A stretch of 64,000 nucleotides of DNA from the NCBI GenBank assembly GCA_011319805.1, contig SJRY01000183.1:62001-126000 (forward strand), in the 5' to 3' direction. This stretch comes from Macrocybe gigantea (taxonomy: Eukaryota > Basidiomycota > Agaricomycetes > Agaricales > Callistosporiaceae). This document shows, piece by piece, positions 22,227 through 32,390 of this stretch. Positions within the stretch are counted from its first letter, which is position 1. Each line of letters begins with the position of its first letter. The position numbers and the translations under genes are program-made. The notes beneath the pieces were generated by a model. It saw only the letters and a program-made list of their open reading frames with translations, did not search any database and was not told the DNA's origin.

Positions 22227-23329
22227 TATTATTTTTTTGATTAAGGTTAAATTTAAGATTAGAATGTTTACTGTTAAGAATAACTAACTATAAAACTATT
22301 AAAATATTAGTTATTAACATAAAATTTTTTTATAAAAAGAAAAGAAAATAATAGTTTAATAATAAGGTAAGCACTGACTATACTCATTAGTATAGTTACA
22401 AATAATAAATTTGTACTGCTAAATGAATAGGTATATCATATTTAAATGTTAAGTTACCTACTTTAAAAAAAAAGTCCAATCACTAAAATATTACTATTTT
22501 AGTTACTTTTATAACATTTATAATAATCTATTTTAAAATAAAATTTGTCTAGTAAAAAGTGCAACTTTGGATGATAATATATTTAAAATATAAATGATTT
22601 TTTTTATTTATTAATGTTAATAAAAATTAACATGTATTATTATTTTTTAGCTATAATTATTATATTTTTAAAACTTTTGAAATAATCCACTATAGATACC
22701 TAGAATAGGTTATACTATTGAGGATTAGTATGGGAATTTTATATTAATATTTACCTTAATATTAATTAATTTAATTATTTTTAATAAATTTATTGTTTTT
22801 ATATTAGGTAGTTCATTTTACATGAAATCTACTAATATATTTTATATATTGACAAATATTCCCTCAAATAGATTTTCATCATTGATTTACGATGAATTCA
22901 ATCATTCAATATATTGTTTTGAGATTAGGAAAGGATGAACCATCTTTACCATTAACTAGTCATCATTTAAAGTGGTTATATTTAAAAAAAAGAGGATGCA
23001 GGTATTAGGGTTTAAGGTTTAATATAAATATGAGGGATTGTTCATTATTTAAGGGAGATGACTTAGTTTTATACCCTTTTAAATGATCATCAATTAGAGT
23101 CTAATGTCCTATAATGACATACCTCTTTCCATGAATCCTCCTTATATAGTCAATATTAAATTAATACTTAGTTCAGTTATGTCTCTTATGTTATCCATTG
23201 TTTAAGGGGTAAGTTTTTAATAAAAGTATCCACTCTCCATGGTGATAGGGTGTTGTGTTCCTCATAGTTGAGTAATTAATTAATAGGGAGGAGATTTAAC
23301 ACAGAACTAACATATTTAAATAAATACTA
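22227..23329. other. Spacer, possible short unrecognised fragments
   Basis: No secure gene. A 38-codon ATG frame starts at 22892 (MNSIIQYIVLRLGKDEPSLP...) and looks more protein-like than its surroundings, but I recognise no family. The stretch 22,860-23,280 is visibly less A/T-monotonous than its flanks. Confidence 0.3.
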
Positions 23330-23530
23330 CTGAAACACATTACTACAATTATAAAGGTATTTAATAAATAATAATAGTTATAATATTTTCTTCTCAACTC
23401 TATTAATTTTCCTATTCTAGGAAATTCGTTTTCTATATTAAAATATTTGATTAATAACTCTGATAAGAATACTAATAATAATGAAAATACATTTGCTAAA
23501 ATAAATCCAAAAGCTTAAATATTCATACTA
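23330..23530 (-). pseudogene. Family 3 C-terminal fragment
   Basis: The reverse strand reads ANVFSLLLVFLSELLI, then YFNIENEFPRIGKLIELRR and KYYNYYYLLNTFIIVVMC. This closely matches the C-terminus of the intact family 3 gene at 31,117-31,803 (YFNIENKYPRIGKIIEMRR). No N-terminal part can be followed upstream. Confidence 0.6.
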
Positions 23531-24478
23531 GCTAACACCTGTTCTAAAGGTAATGATTCTAAAAATGTGTTTATTTTTTTAAATTCATAATAAAGTAGAA
23601 GGTTTATATAATAATTAAATAATAATATTCAGATTTTAATTTATATATAAAAATAAATTATCTTTTTTATAAATACTAATTTCAACTCCTGTTTATTATT
23701 TTTAAATTGTATAATTAATTTTAAAATTATTAACAAAGAAAACTAATTTTAGGCTAAATATTAAAAAAGTAACAAATTTTAAATAAAGAAATAAATTTAT
23801 TACTGGGGGTCAAGAAACTAGAGTAATTAATAATTATATACCTCCTTATTTGTAGATTAGTTTTAGATTAATTAAATATAAGTTATTAATTTAGTTTATT
23901 GAGTATAAAAATATTAAACATATAATAAATAAGGTCATTTTATCTGTTTTAATGTAATAAAAATTATGAGTACTATCTAATACATTTCTAATAATTTATC
24001 TAATTTTAAGTATATATTTTAATTAAATAAATTAAAATCATTATAAAATATGAATTTATTTCCTATTATTAACTAAGTAAAAATGATTAATATTATAAAT
24101 TATAAATATAAGGTAAAAATAAAATTTAGAGACTTCTTATAATTAATCTTATATTTCAGATAAATTAAATTGTCCTCTTGATATTATAAGTATAAATTAA
24201 TTTAATTTTTTAGTTTAATAAAATTTCATTAAATTATAGAAAATATAAAATAAAAATTTTCTTTCTTTATAATAAATATACAATTATATCCAATATTATC
24301 ATGATTAAGTTTGCAATATATAGAATTAATCTTCTTAAGAGATATATAAGATATAATATTAATTACATAGGATTAATTATATTTAATATATTAATTAAAC
24401 AAATAAAACAAATAAAATATAGAAACTAATTATATTATAAAAGTAGTTAATTTACAAATAAAATAATTCAATAATAAA
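23531..24478. other. Non-genic AT-rich spacer
   Basis: No gene can be supported. The last 50 bases before the tRNA (from about 24,428) belong to a block repeated before the second and third trnI copies. Confidence 0.4.
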
Positions 24479-24549
24479 AAGTCTATAATTTAACGGTAGA
24501 ATAATTTCTTGATGAGGAATCTGTAGAAGTTCAAATCTTCTTGGACTTA
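24479..24549 (+). tRNA. trnI(gau): tRNA-Ile(GAU), copy 1
   Basis: Acceptor AAGTCTA/TGGACTT, anticodon stem ATTTC/GGAAT around loop TTGATGA (GAU), T-arm AGAAG-TTCAAAT-CTTCT, discriminator A. Nearly identical copies lie at 27,059 and 32,320. Confidence 0.93.
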
Positions 24550-24864
24550 ATATAAACTATATAAATATTAGATTATATTATATAATATAAAAATATAATT
24601 AATATAAAAAAAAGTAAATATATTGTCATAATGTTAAATTTTTTATTTAGTGACATATTTTAAATAATTAAATGTGTGTATATTTATACTTTAATTTTTT
24701 TTAATTTTATATCTACAAATGAAATGATAAATAAGTTAAAAAAATAAAATTTAAAATTCAAATTTAATTAATACAAACTCTTGTATAATTAGGTAATAAT
24801 ATAATTATATTAAAAATTGTAATAAATAAAAATTAAAATAAAAAATAAAAAATTTATTTATAAA

Positions 24865-25158
24865 TTAACTAACATTTTTTTATAATATAAAAAATAATAA
24901 TAACCTTTAACATTAAGATACCTAATTTAATTCATTCTTTTTATCTTCTTTAATAAAACAAAGGAACTAAAAATAATAATAAAATTTTAAAACTTGAATA
25001 TCTTTCTTTACTGTAATAAACTAAATTAAAACATTTAAAACAAGTAATACAGTTATTTCATAAAAATTTATATATAAAATTAAAAAATAAAAAATATATA
25101 TAAAAACTCTAATGAAAATTTAAACAAATAAAAACAAATAAACAATAAACAAATAAAA
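24865..25158 (+). promoter_or_regulatory. nad1 5' leader, duplicated before ORF380
   Basis: This stretch up to the nad1 ATG shares long blocks with 27,675-27,905: taactaacattttttt, aataataataacctttaaca, atctttctttactgtaataa and aatacagttatttcataaaa. The shared part stops shortly before each start codon. Conservation in otherwise fast-evolving spacer suggests a functional 5' untranslated or promoter region. No specific promoter motif is proven. Confidence 0.5.
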
Positions 25159-26175
25159 ATGATAACAAATAATTTAATGATAACAATAATAAGTTTACTT
25201 CTAAATTTAATAGATGTTTTAAGTGTAATATTACCTATTTTATTATCAGTAGCTTTTATGACAATAATAGAAAGAAAACAATTAGCTGCTCATCAAAGAA
25301 GAGTAGGACCAAATACAGTAGGTTATTATGGAATACTTCAACCCTTTGCAGATGCTTTAAAATTAATACTTAAGGAAACAGTTATACCTTCTCAATCAAA
25401 TAAAGTTTTATTTTATTTAGCTCCTGTGTCTACTTTAGTTTTTAGTTTATTAGGGTGGGGAATAATTCCTTTTGGTCAAGGATTAGCTCTTTCAGATTTT
25501 TCATTAGGAGTATTATATACTTTTGCATTATCTTCTTTAGGGGTATATGGAGTATTATTAGCAGGATGGTCCGCTAATTCTAAATATGCATTTTTAGGTT
25601 CATTAAGATCAACTGCAGCGATGATATCTTATGAATTAATTTTAAGTTCAGCAATACTTATTATTATATTATTAACAGGTTCTTTAAATTTCACAACAAT
25701 AATAGAAAGTCAACAAGCAGTTTGGTTTATTATACCTTTATTCCCTGTTTTCATATTTTATTTTATTGCTGTTCTGGCTGAAACTTCTAGAACTCCTTTT
25801 GATTTACAAGAAGCTGAATCTGAATTAGTGGCTGGATTTTTCACTGAACATTCATCTGTACCTTTTGTATTTTTCTTTTTAGGAGAATATTCTTCTATAG
25901 TATTATTCAGTTGTATCACTTCTATCTTTTTCTTAGGTGGATATAATTTACCTGAATTATTTGTAAATGAATCTGTACTAAACTTACAATCTATTATATT
26001 AGGATTAAAAACTTGTATATTCTGTTTCTTCTTTGTATGGTTTAGAGCAACTTTACCTAGATTAAGATATGATCAATTAATTGATTTATGTTGGTTAAAT
26101 CTATTACCTGTTGCAGTGGCCTTTATTATATTAACCCCTAGTATATTAGTAGCTTTCGATATTTCACCTTTTTAA
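25159..26175 (+). CDS. nad1: NADH dehydrogenase subunit 1
   Basis: Membrane subunit of respiratory complex I, lining the quinone-access region. 338 aa, normal for fungi. The family signatures are clear: ERKQLAAHQRRVGPNTVGY near residue 39, LKLILKE, SKYAFLGSLRSTAAMISYE in the middle, AETSRTPFDLQEAESELVA, and WFRATLPRLRYDQL near the C-terminus. It is hydrophobic throughout, with about eight membrane helices. There is no intron and no internal TGA. It is preceded by trnI(GAU) and a leader that is duplicated elsewhere in the window. Confidence 0.98.
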   Translation: MITNNLMITIISLLLNLIDVLSVILPILLSVAFMTIIERKQLAAHQRRVGPNTVGYYGILQPFADALKLILKETVIPSQSNKVLFYLAPVSTLVFSLLGWGIIPFGQGLALSDFSLGVLYTFALSSLGVYGVLLAGWSANSKYAFLGSLRSTAAMISYELILSSAILIIILLTGSLNFTTIIESQQAVWFIIPLFPVFIFYFIAVLAETSRTPFDLQEAESELVAGFFTEHSSVPFVFFFLGEYSSIVLFSCITSIFFLGGYNLPELFVNESVLNLQSIILGLKTCIFCFFFVWFRATLPRLRYDQLIDLCWLNLLPVAVAFIILTPSILVAFDISPF

Positions 26176-27058
26176 TTTTTATATTTAATAGTTATTTATA
26201 CAGTTAATTTTGAATTGTTAAGGAATATTTTTTAATTTGATTTTTTAATTATTTAACCCCAAATTTGTAATTATTTAATAAATTAATTTTTTAACTTTAA
26301 TAAAAAAAATAATTTTAAATTAAAACTAAATTATTATTATTATTTATATTCTAATTAAAATAAATAAATAAATATAAACTTAAAACTAAAAAGAATTATA
26401 ATTGTAAGATGTTTCTTTATTACAATAATTGTAAATATTATTATATTTTATTAATCTAAATTTATATTTTTATATTTATTAAAATTTTATTAATTATTAT
26501 ATGTTTTGTTAGTTTAGTTTAATTTTTCATTTTTAAAGAATAATTAAAAAAAAGACTTAATTTTTGTTATTAAAGATTTAAATTTTAAACTTAATATATA
26601 CCTATAATATAAATTTGTTATAAAAAATAATTTATAGATGTTAATATTTTATAAGGGTTATAATAATTAGTAGGAATATTTTTATATAATAATGATTAAT
26701 AGATTTGAAAAATAATATGCATTAAATTATTATTAATTTAATCTAATTATAATTAATAATTATATATTAATCTGTACCTATTATTGAAACTATATCTTAT
26801 AAAATATATTATTATTTTATATATAACTCTTAATTATATTATAATATTTTCATTATAATTTTGTTTATATTTATATACATATTTTATTATATCTTCTATT
26901 ATAAGCATATATTTTTAATTAAAATTGCTTTTTATATGCTTATATAAAACTTTTTAATAAATTTAAAAAATAATTTATACTATAAAAATAGTTAAGTTAC
27001 AAAATATAATTATATTATAAAAGTAGTTAATTTACAAATAAAATAATTCAATAATAAA
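26176..27058. other. Spacer between nad1 and trnI copy 2
   Basis: No gene seen. It ends with about 50 bases (from about 27,008) nearly identical to those before the first trnI copy. Confidence 0.4.
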
Positions 27059-27129
27059 AAGTCTATAATTTAACGGTAGAATAATTTCTTGATGAGGAAT
27101 CTGTAGAAGTTCAAATCTTCTTGGACTTA
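27059..27129 (+). tRNA. trnI(gau): tRNA-Ile(GAU), copy 2
   Basis: The tRNA sequence is identical to the copy at 24,479, as are about 50 bases upstream. Anticodon loop TTGATGA. It is part of the duplicated nad1 upstream region that now precedes ORF380. Confidence 0.93.
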
Positions 27130-27674
27130 ATATAAACTATATTAGATTATATTATATTATATTAGATTATATTATATAATATAAAAATATAATTAATATT
27201 AAAAAAAATAATAATATATTGTCATAATGTTAAATTTAGTTAATTATAGGAATAACTTAAATACTTACAATCTTAAACTTTATATATTTTATATTTTAAA
27301 TATCAAACTCTTAAGTTTATCTAAAAAAATAATTTATATTAAAATTTTAAGAATAATTATATTGTTTATAATTAAAAAATTAAAAATAAATAATAAATAA
27401 ACAAATCCTTAATTATAAATAAAATACTATTATGCTTAAGACCAATAGTTTAAGCTCTTCCAACAAATAATTAAAAACTAAAATAATAATTAGTTTAAAT
27501 TTCATCCAATTATTTTTATAAAAACTCTTTTTAGCCTTAATTAAAATAATTTAAAAGTAAATATAAATATTAACTAAAATATATAAATATTTCTTAATTT
27601 AAAAAATAATTAAATACTCATAATAATTTTATAATTAAATTAAAAATAAAGAATTTAATTTAATATTTAAAAAA

Positions 27675-27937
27675 TAACTAACATTTTTTTAATAATATAA
27701 AAATAATAATAACCTTTAACACTAAGATACCCATTTTTAATTATTTTTATCTTCTTTACATTCAAAGATAGGAACTAAAAATAATAATGAATTTTAAAAC
27801 TTAAATATCTTTCTTTACTGTAATAAACTAAATTTTAAACATTTAAAACAAGCAATACAGTTATTTCATAAAAATTTATATATATATATATAAAAACTCT
27901 AATGAAAATAAATAAAATTAAAATATAAAAAAAGCAA
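27675..27937 (+). promoter_or_regulatory. Duplicated nad1-type leader before ORF380
   Basis: It repeats, with small changes, the blocks of the nad1 leader: taactaacattttttt, aataataataacctttaaca, atctttctttactgtaataa, atacagttatttcataaaa, aactctaatgaaaat. It ends about 30 bases before the ORF380 ATG. Inference: the accessory ORF borrows the expression signals of nad1. Confidence 0.5.
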
Positions 27938-29080
27938 ATGACTATAATACAAAATCTTATAATACATTTTTTCATTGGTTTTATTTCTTATTTTTTAATA
28001 ATGAATTTGATCTTAAAAGGTTATTTTGGAAATTCTTTCAAATTAAAAATATCCTCTCAATTAAAAACAAATAAATTTGTTTTGGTAAAAAACTTAATTA
28101 TTATATATTCAATAATTAATATAATGTATTTTCTTATGATAAATACTCCCATTTATTTAGATAGTAGTACAGTAGTAAATGTTACTTTAGAAAATGCTAA
28201 AGTGACTGTTTCAGGTGAATACATAAACAAAGTTTTTGAAAATTCAGGATCTGCAGCAGCTTTTATTGCTGGACTTAGAATTTCCGCAGCCATTTTAACT
28301 AAAGTAAATATGACACCAATGAGTAAAATGGCTTTTATAAATGGTTCTGGGACTGGAACTATGCTATCTTTTAAAATGACAAATGATAATTATAGTTTTA
28401 TTAAAGGAACATTCTCAGCTCTAAAAAATGCATCAAATCTTTCAGTAGAAGTTAAAAATGTTGAAATTATAACTTCTAATAATAATTTCTCTTCTTCTCA
28501 AAATACAAATTTAATTCCAAGAATGGAATTAAAAAGTAATGAGACATTTTTCTCTAAATATCAAGAGATGTTTTCAGAAAAATTTACAGTAACCGAATCT
28601 CCAACTAAAGACTCCAGAGTTATAGAATCTTTAGAAAATTTTACAAATAAAAAACTAAATGAAATCTTTTTACATGGAGATACTAAGGTAACAGATAATT
28701 TAATTGATATTAAACAAAACTTTATAAATTCTCCTTTAGAACAAATGGATTTAGTCACTAATACTTTTAGAGATCAAATGATAAATATATTAACTATGGA
28801 TTATAAACTGCATTTTATAATGATTTATTTTGTATGTATGTTAATTTTTTTATTCACTATAAAATTATTAGTAGATAAAAATGTATCATTTGAGTTTATA
28901 AAATCTTATCCTTTAGGTAAATACATTCATGTTATTATTAGTAAAATAATCACTTTATATAGTAAAAGTATTATATTTTGGATATACTACTTATTAATAT
29001 TTTTATTAATTTTTTTATGCGTTTCTACCTTCTCATTATATGGCTGTTTAATTGCATTACACTCTAACATAAAATTCTAA
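27938..29080 (+). CDS. Family 1 membrane protein ORF380 (hypothetical)
   Basis: Function unknown, 380 aa, intact, no TGA. Two membrane helices occur near the N-terminus (about residues 9-30 and 48-70). A soluble region follows with the family 1 block GLRISAAILTKVNMTPMSK (about 110-130) and a Gly-rich turn NGSGTGTMLSF. A polar helical region spans about 190-280. The C-terminal hairpin is a membrane helix about 290-310, a loop with VSFEFIKSYPLGKYIHV, and a membrane stretch about 338-370. It resembles the ORFs at 8,592 and 62,888. It sits behind a copy of trnI and the nad1 leader. A family 3 pair lies downstream. Confidence 0.65.
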   Translation: MTIIQNLIIHFFIGFISYFLIMNLILKGYFGNSFKLKISSQLKTNKFVLVKNLIIIYSIINIMYFLMINTPIYLDSSTVVNVTLENAKVTVSGEYINKVFENSGSAAAFIAGLRISAAILTKVNMTPMSKMAFINGSGTGTMLSFKMTNDNYSFIKGTFSALKNASNLSVEVKNVEIITSNNNFSSSQNTNLIPRMELKSNETFFSKYQEMFSEKFTVTESPTKDSRVIESLENFTNKKLNEIFLHGDTKVTDNLIDIKQNFINSPLEQMDLVTNTFRDQMINILTMDYKLHFIMIYFVCMLIFLFTIKLLVDKNVSFEFIKSYPLGKYIHVIISKIITLYSKSIIFWIYYLLIFLLIFLCVSTFSLYGCLIALHSNIKF

Positions 29081-29443
29081 ATTCAATAAAACTAAGAATA
29101 TTAATTAAAAAAATAAAATTTTAAAAATATAAAATATTTTAATTTAACCCTATTAATTATTATAATAAAATGAATATAACCCTCTGATAACTTAACCCTA
29201 AATTACAAGTTAAAATCTGAATGATCCTATTTTAATATTAAATAAAATTTAAAATGAACAAATTTTTACTTTTTCTCTATCAAATTCTCAACTTCCATCA
29301 ACTGTGCTAAAACAATAACACCCTAAGATATTAAATTTATTAGAATTAATAAAAATCAAGAATTTTAACCCTATAATACTACGTTCTCAAAATAATTATT
29401 TTCGAAAAGATATTATATAAATTAAACAAACAAAAAAAAATAA

Positions 29444-30118
29444 ATGAAAAATATAATCTCAAGAATTTTTAAAAAGCTCTCACAACATTAGGTTTTACAA
29501 TGTCTGGATATAATTTTGTAAATGGTATTATGTGACAAAAAGAAAATAAAAATTTAATTTAAAAACTTGAAGAGGAAGTGAGAAAAATTATTGTTTCTAA
29601 AATTGAGAGTATAGAAGCTAAAATGGAGATAATTTTTATTAAGAAAAAGATTTTAGTTTATAAATCACTAAAATTGTCAATAATATAAATAATAACTTCT
29701 AACTTCTTAATTCCTAATCTAATATTAAATACTTCCTTGAGACTGATGACTATAAAAAATTAAAAAGTGTTATGAACAAATGACTAGATAAAAATAATGA
29801 AAATAATTTTATCGATTATAATATTATAGAAGAAGTTTCTAATTATCTTAAGTCTTTAACAAACTTATTAAAAGTTAGCTATAATGAATATTTAAGCTTC
29901 ATTATTTATATTTTTAAATATTATTTCATTATTAACAATATTCTTCTCATATTTTTTTATTAAAATATTTCAATATAGATAATAAATATCCATAAATAAA
30001 ATAATTTAAAGATTTAATAAGAAAATTATCTAAATACTATTATTTATTAAATTGTATAATTATATATATTATGACAATAATAAGTATATGTTTAAATTTA
30101 TTAGTTTTTATATATTAA
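29444..30118 (+). pseudogene. Family 3 gene, decayed copy upstream of ORF228
   Basis: Forward fragments read LTTLGFTMSGYNFVNGIM-W(TGA)-QKENKN, then KLEEEVRKIIVSKIESIEA (coiled-coil-like). After several breaks the family C-terminus follows: IFSLLTIFFSYFFIKYFN, IDNKYP, DLIRKLSKYYYLLNCIIIY. The order matches the intact gene at 31,117-31,803, about 1 kb downstream. Stops and frameshifts make a full product impossible. Confidence 0.6.
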
Positions 30119-31116
30119 TATAAAATATATATCCCTATACAAGAATATATCAGATATTGTATTTAAACATTAAAAACAAAAATGGAAAAAATAAATTATT
30201 AGTTATTAAAATTTAGATCCATTATAAAACTAAACCTTTACTTATACCCTAATTTTAAATTATAATTACAAATTCATATATCCTATTTTTAATTTATAAT
30301 TATATAGGAAATATAAAGTAAGAGAGGTAAATTTATAAAAATAGTGATATGTAATGATGGTTTTATGATCTAATTATTTGTATTATATACTAGGTTTATT
30401 TTTGTATAATTATTTAAAAGAGGCTAAAATAAAATGTTGACAATCTCTCAAAAATATCAACTTATTTCAAAAATTAAATCTATTTTTTATCTATTATAAT
30501 ATTCTAATAAGATATTGAATTATATTTATATCTATAAAAGCTAAGGTATCTATAATAAGATTATTTAAATCAGAGGACACAATTATAATCAACATCTATT
30601 GATGTTTTAATGTTTATAGTTATTAATATCTATTGATGTTTAAACTTTATATAATATCAAAAGATACAATTATTTACCCTCTTAATAATAAAATAAAAAT
30701 TATCAATAAAGATATACAAAACTTTTTTTTGTTTTTTTTTTAATAAAACTCAGGTATATATAGATAGTTTTTATGGTTCTGATTATTATTAGGGGTTATT
30801 ATATTTTAATATATATGATTATTATTAGGTGATATATATAATATTTTGAATATTTCATAGATATTATATTAATTATTTGATAATATTAAAATGATTACAC
30901 TAGTGATATATTATGGGGTGATACAATTATAATTTAAATTTAAAAGGACCAAACTTTTGTTTTTTTTTTTTTTCATCCCTATGATAAAAATTCTATTGAT
31001 TTAATGTTATACTGTTATTACTTAGTAAGCATTAAAAAATATAGAGATCACTCCTATGATCAATAATATTAACAATTGAAATACTCGAACAATTTAACAA
31101 CCGTCTTACATATAAT
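30119..31116. other. Spacer between family 3 copies
   Basis: No gene supported. A short duplicated phrase (atctattgatgtttaa) occurs near 30,595-30,645. Just before ORF228, 31,085-31,112 (cgaacaatttaacaaccgtctta) resembles the antisense anticodon-arm sequence of trnS(gcu) at 5,690-5,716. Confidence 0.35.
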
Positions 31117-31803
31117 ATGAAAATGAAAAAAGATAAAATAATACAAAACTTTTTTAAAACTCTAACCTTTCTGTCTTTTTCAATGTCAACAAATAATTTT
31201 ATAAATAAAAAAGATATTGAAAAATATGAACAAAAAATTGAAGAATTACAAACTCAATGTAAAACTTTACAAGATGTTATTATCAAAAAAGATGATAACT
31301 TAAAATCTATTTTAGACTCTCAAACTAATATGACAGATTTTATGGTTAGTTTCACAGATCGGATATTAAAAACTTTTCAAACTAAAGAAGATCCATTGAC
31401 TGATAGTCAAATTTTGGAATTATTAACCGATGAAAACTTAAAAAAGGGTATGGAAGAATTAATAAAAAGTTTAGATAACTCAGATACAACTAATTTCTTA
31501 AATTTAGATATATTCGATACAATAAATTCATTGTTAAACTCTTTATCTTTAGATCAACTTCTAGCTATTATAAACATATCTGGAAGTAGTTTTATTTTAC
31601 TTAACATGTTTTCATTATTAACTGTTTTCTTTTCAGATTTTCTAATAAGATATTTTAATATAGAAAATAAATATCCTAGAATAGGAAAAATAATAGAAAT
31701 GAGAAGAAGATTCTATAGATATTATTATTTAGTAAATAGTTTAATTATTATTATCATGTGTTTAATTACTATCTATGTTAATCTTCTAATGTTGTTTAAA
31801 TAA
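31117..31803 (+). CDS. Family 3 coiled-coil membrane protein ORF228 (hypothetical)
   Basis: Function unknown, 228 aa, intact. A basic N-terminus precedes a short hydrophobic stretch. Residues about 30-70 form a likely coiled coil (KYEQKIEELQTQCKTLQDV). The middle is helical and acidic. The C-terminal hairpin has a membrane helix at about 147-175 (ISGSSFILLNMFSLLTVFF), a basic loop YFNIENKYPRIGKIIEMRR, and a membrane helix at about 203-226. At least three decayed relatives occur in the window, at 29,444, 16,972 (minus) and 23,330 (minus). The coiled coil suggests oligomerisation, but this is inference only. Confidence 0.6.
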   Translation: MKMKKDKIIQNFFKTLTFLSFSMSTNNFINKKDIEKYEQKIEELQTQCKTLQDVIIKKDDNLKSILDSQTNMTDFMVSFTDRILKTFQTKEDPLTDSQILELLTDENLKKGMEELIKSLDNSDTTNFLNLDIFDTINSLLNSLSLDQLLAIINISGSSFILLNMFSLLTVFFSDFLIRYFNIENKYPRIGKIIEMRRRFYRYYYLVNSLIIIIMCLITIYVNLLMLFK

Positions 31804-32319
31804 ATAAATAAATAAATAAAAAAATTTTAATTTTAGTTATATTACCCCATTATATATTAGAGGATGTATAAATAAAATTATTATCTAACAATAATTATAA
31901 TTTTTAATAAATATACTCATATTTTAATTATATAACCTATAAAACTATTATTATATAAAAACATTAACTATAAAATCCCTATCAATAAACATTAATCTAA
32001 TACCTTATCTCCCTATCCTATTTTTAATTTATATTAAAATATTCTTTATTTTTTAAGTTATATAAAGCCTATAATTTTATATGTAAATATTAACAGATAA
32101 TAATTATAATTAAATTATATTTAAATATATTACTATAAATAAATTCCTTGTAAATTATATATAATTATATTAATATTTAATATATATAGTTTATATTTAT
32201 ATATTATAATTTATTTTTTATTATTAAAATATTATACCTATAATATTAACAAAATTATTATAATAATAATTTTATACTATAAAAGTAGTTAATTTACAAA
32301 AAAAATAATTAAATATAAA

Positions 32320-32390
32320 AAGCCTATAATTTAACGGTAGAATAATTTCTTGATGAGGAATCTGTAGAAGTTCAAATCTTCTTGGGCTTA
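32320..32390 (+). tRNA. trnI(gau): tRNA-Ile(GAU), copy 3
   Basis: Same tRNA as at 24,479 and 27,059, except that the acceptor stem reads AAGCCTA/TGGGCTT. This is a paired T-to-C and A-to-G change that keeps the stem intact. Such a compensatory change suggests the copy is functional. Confidence 0.92.
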
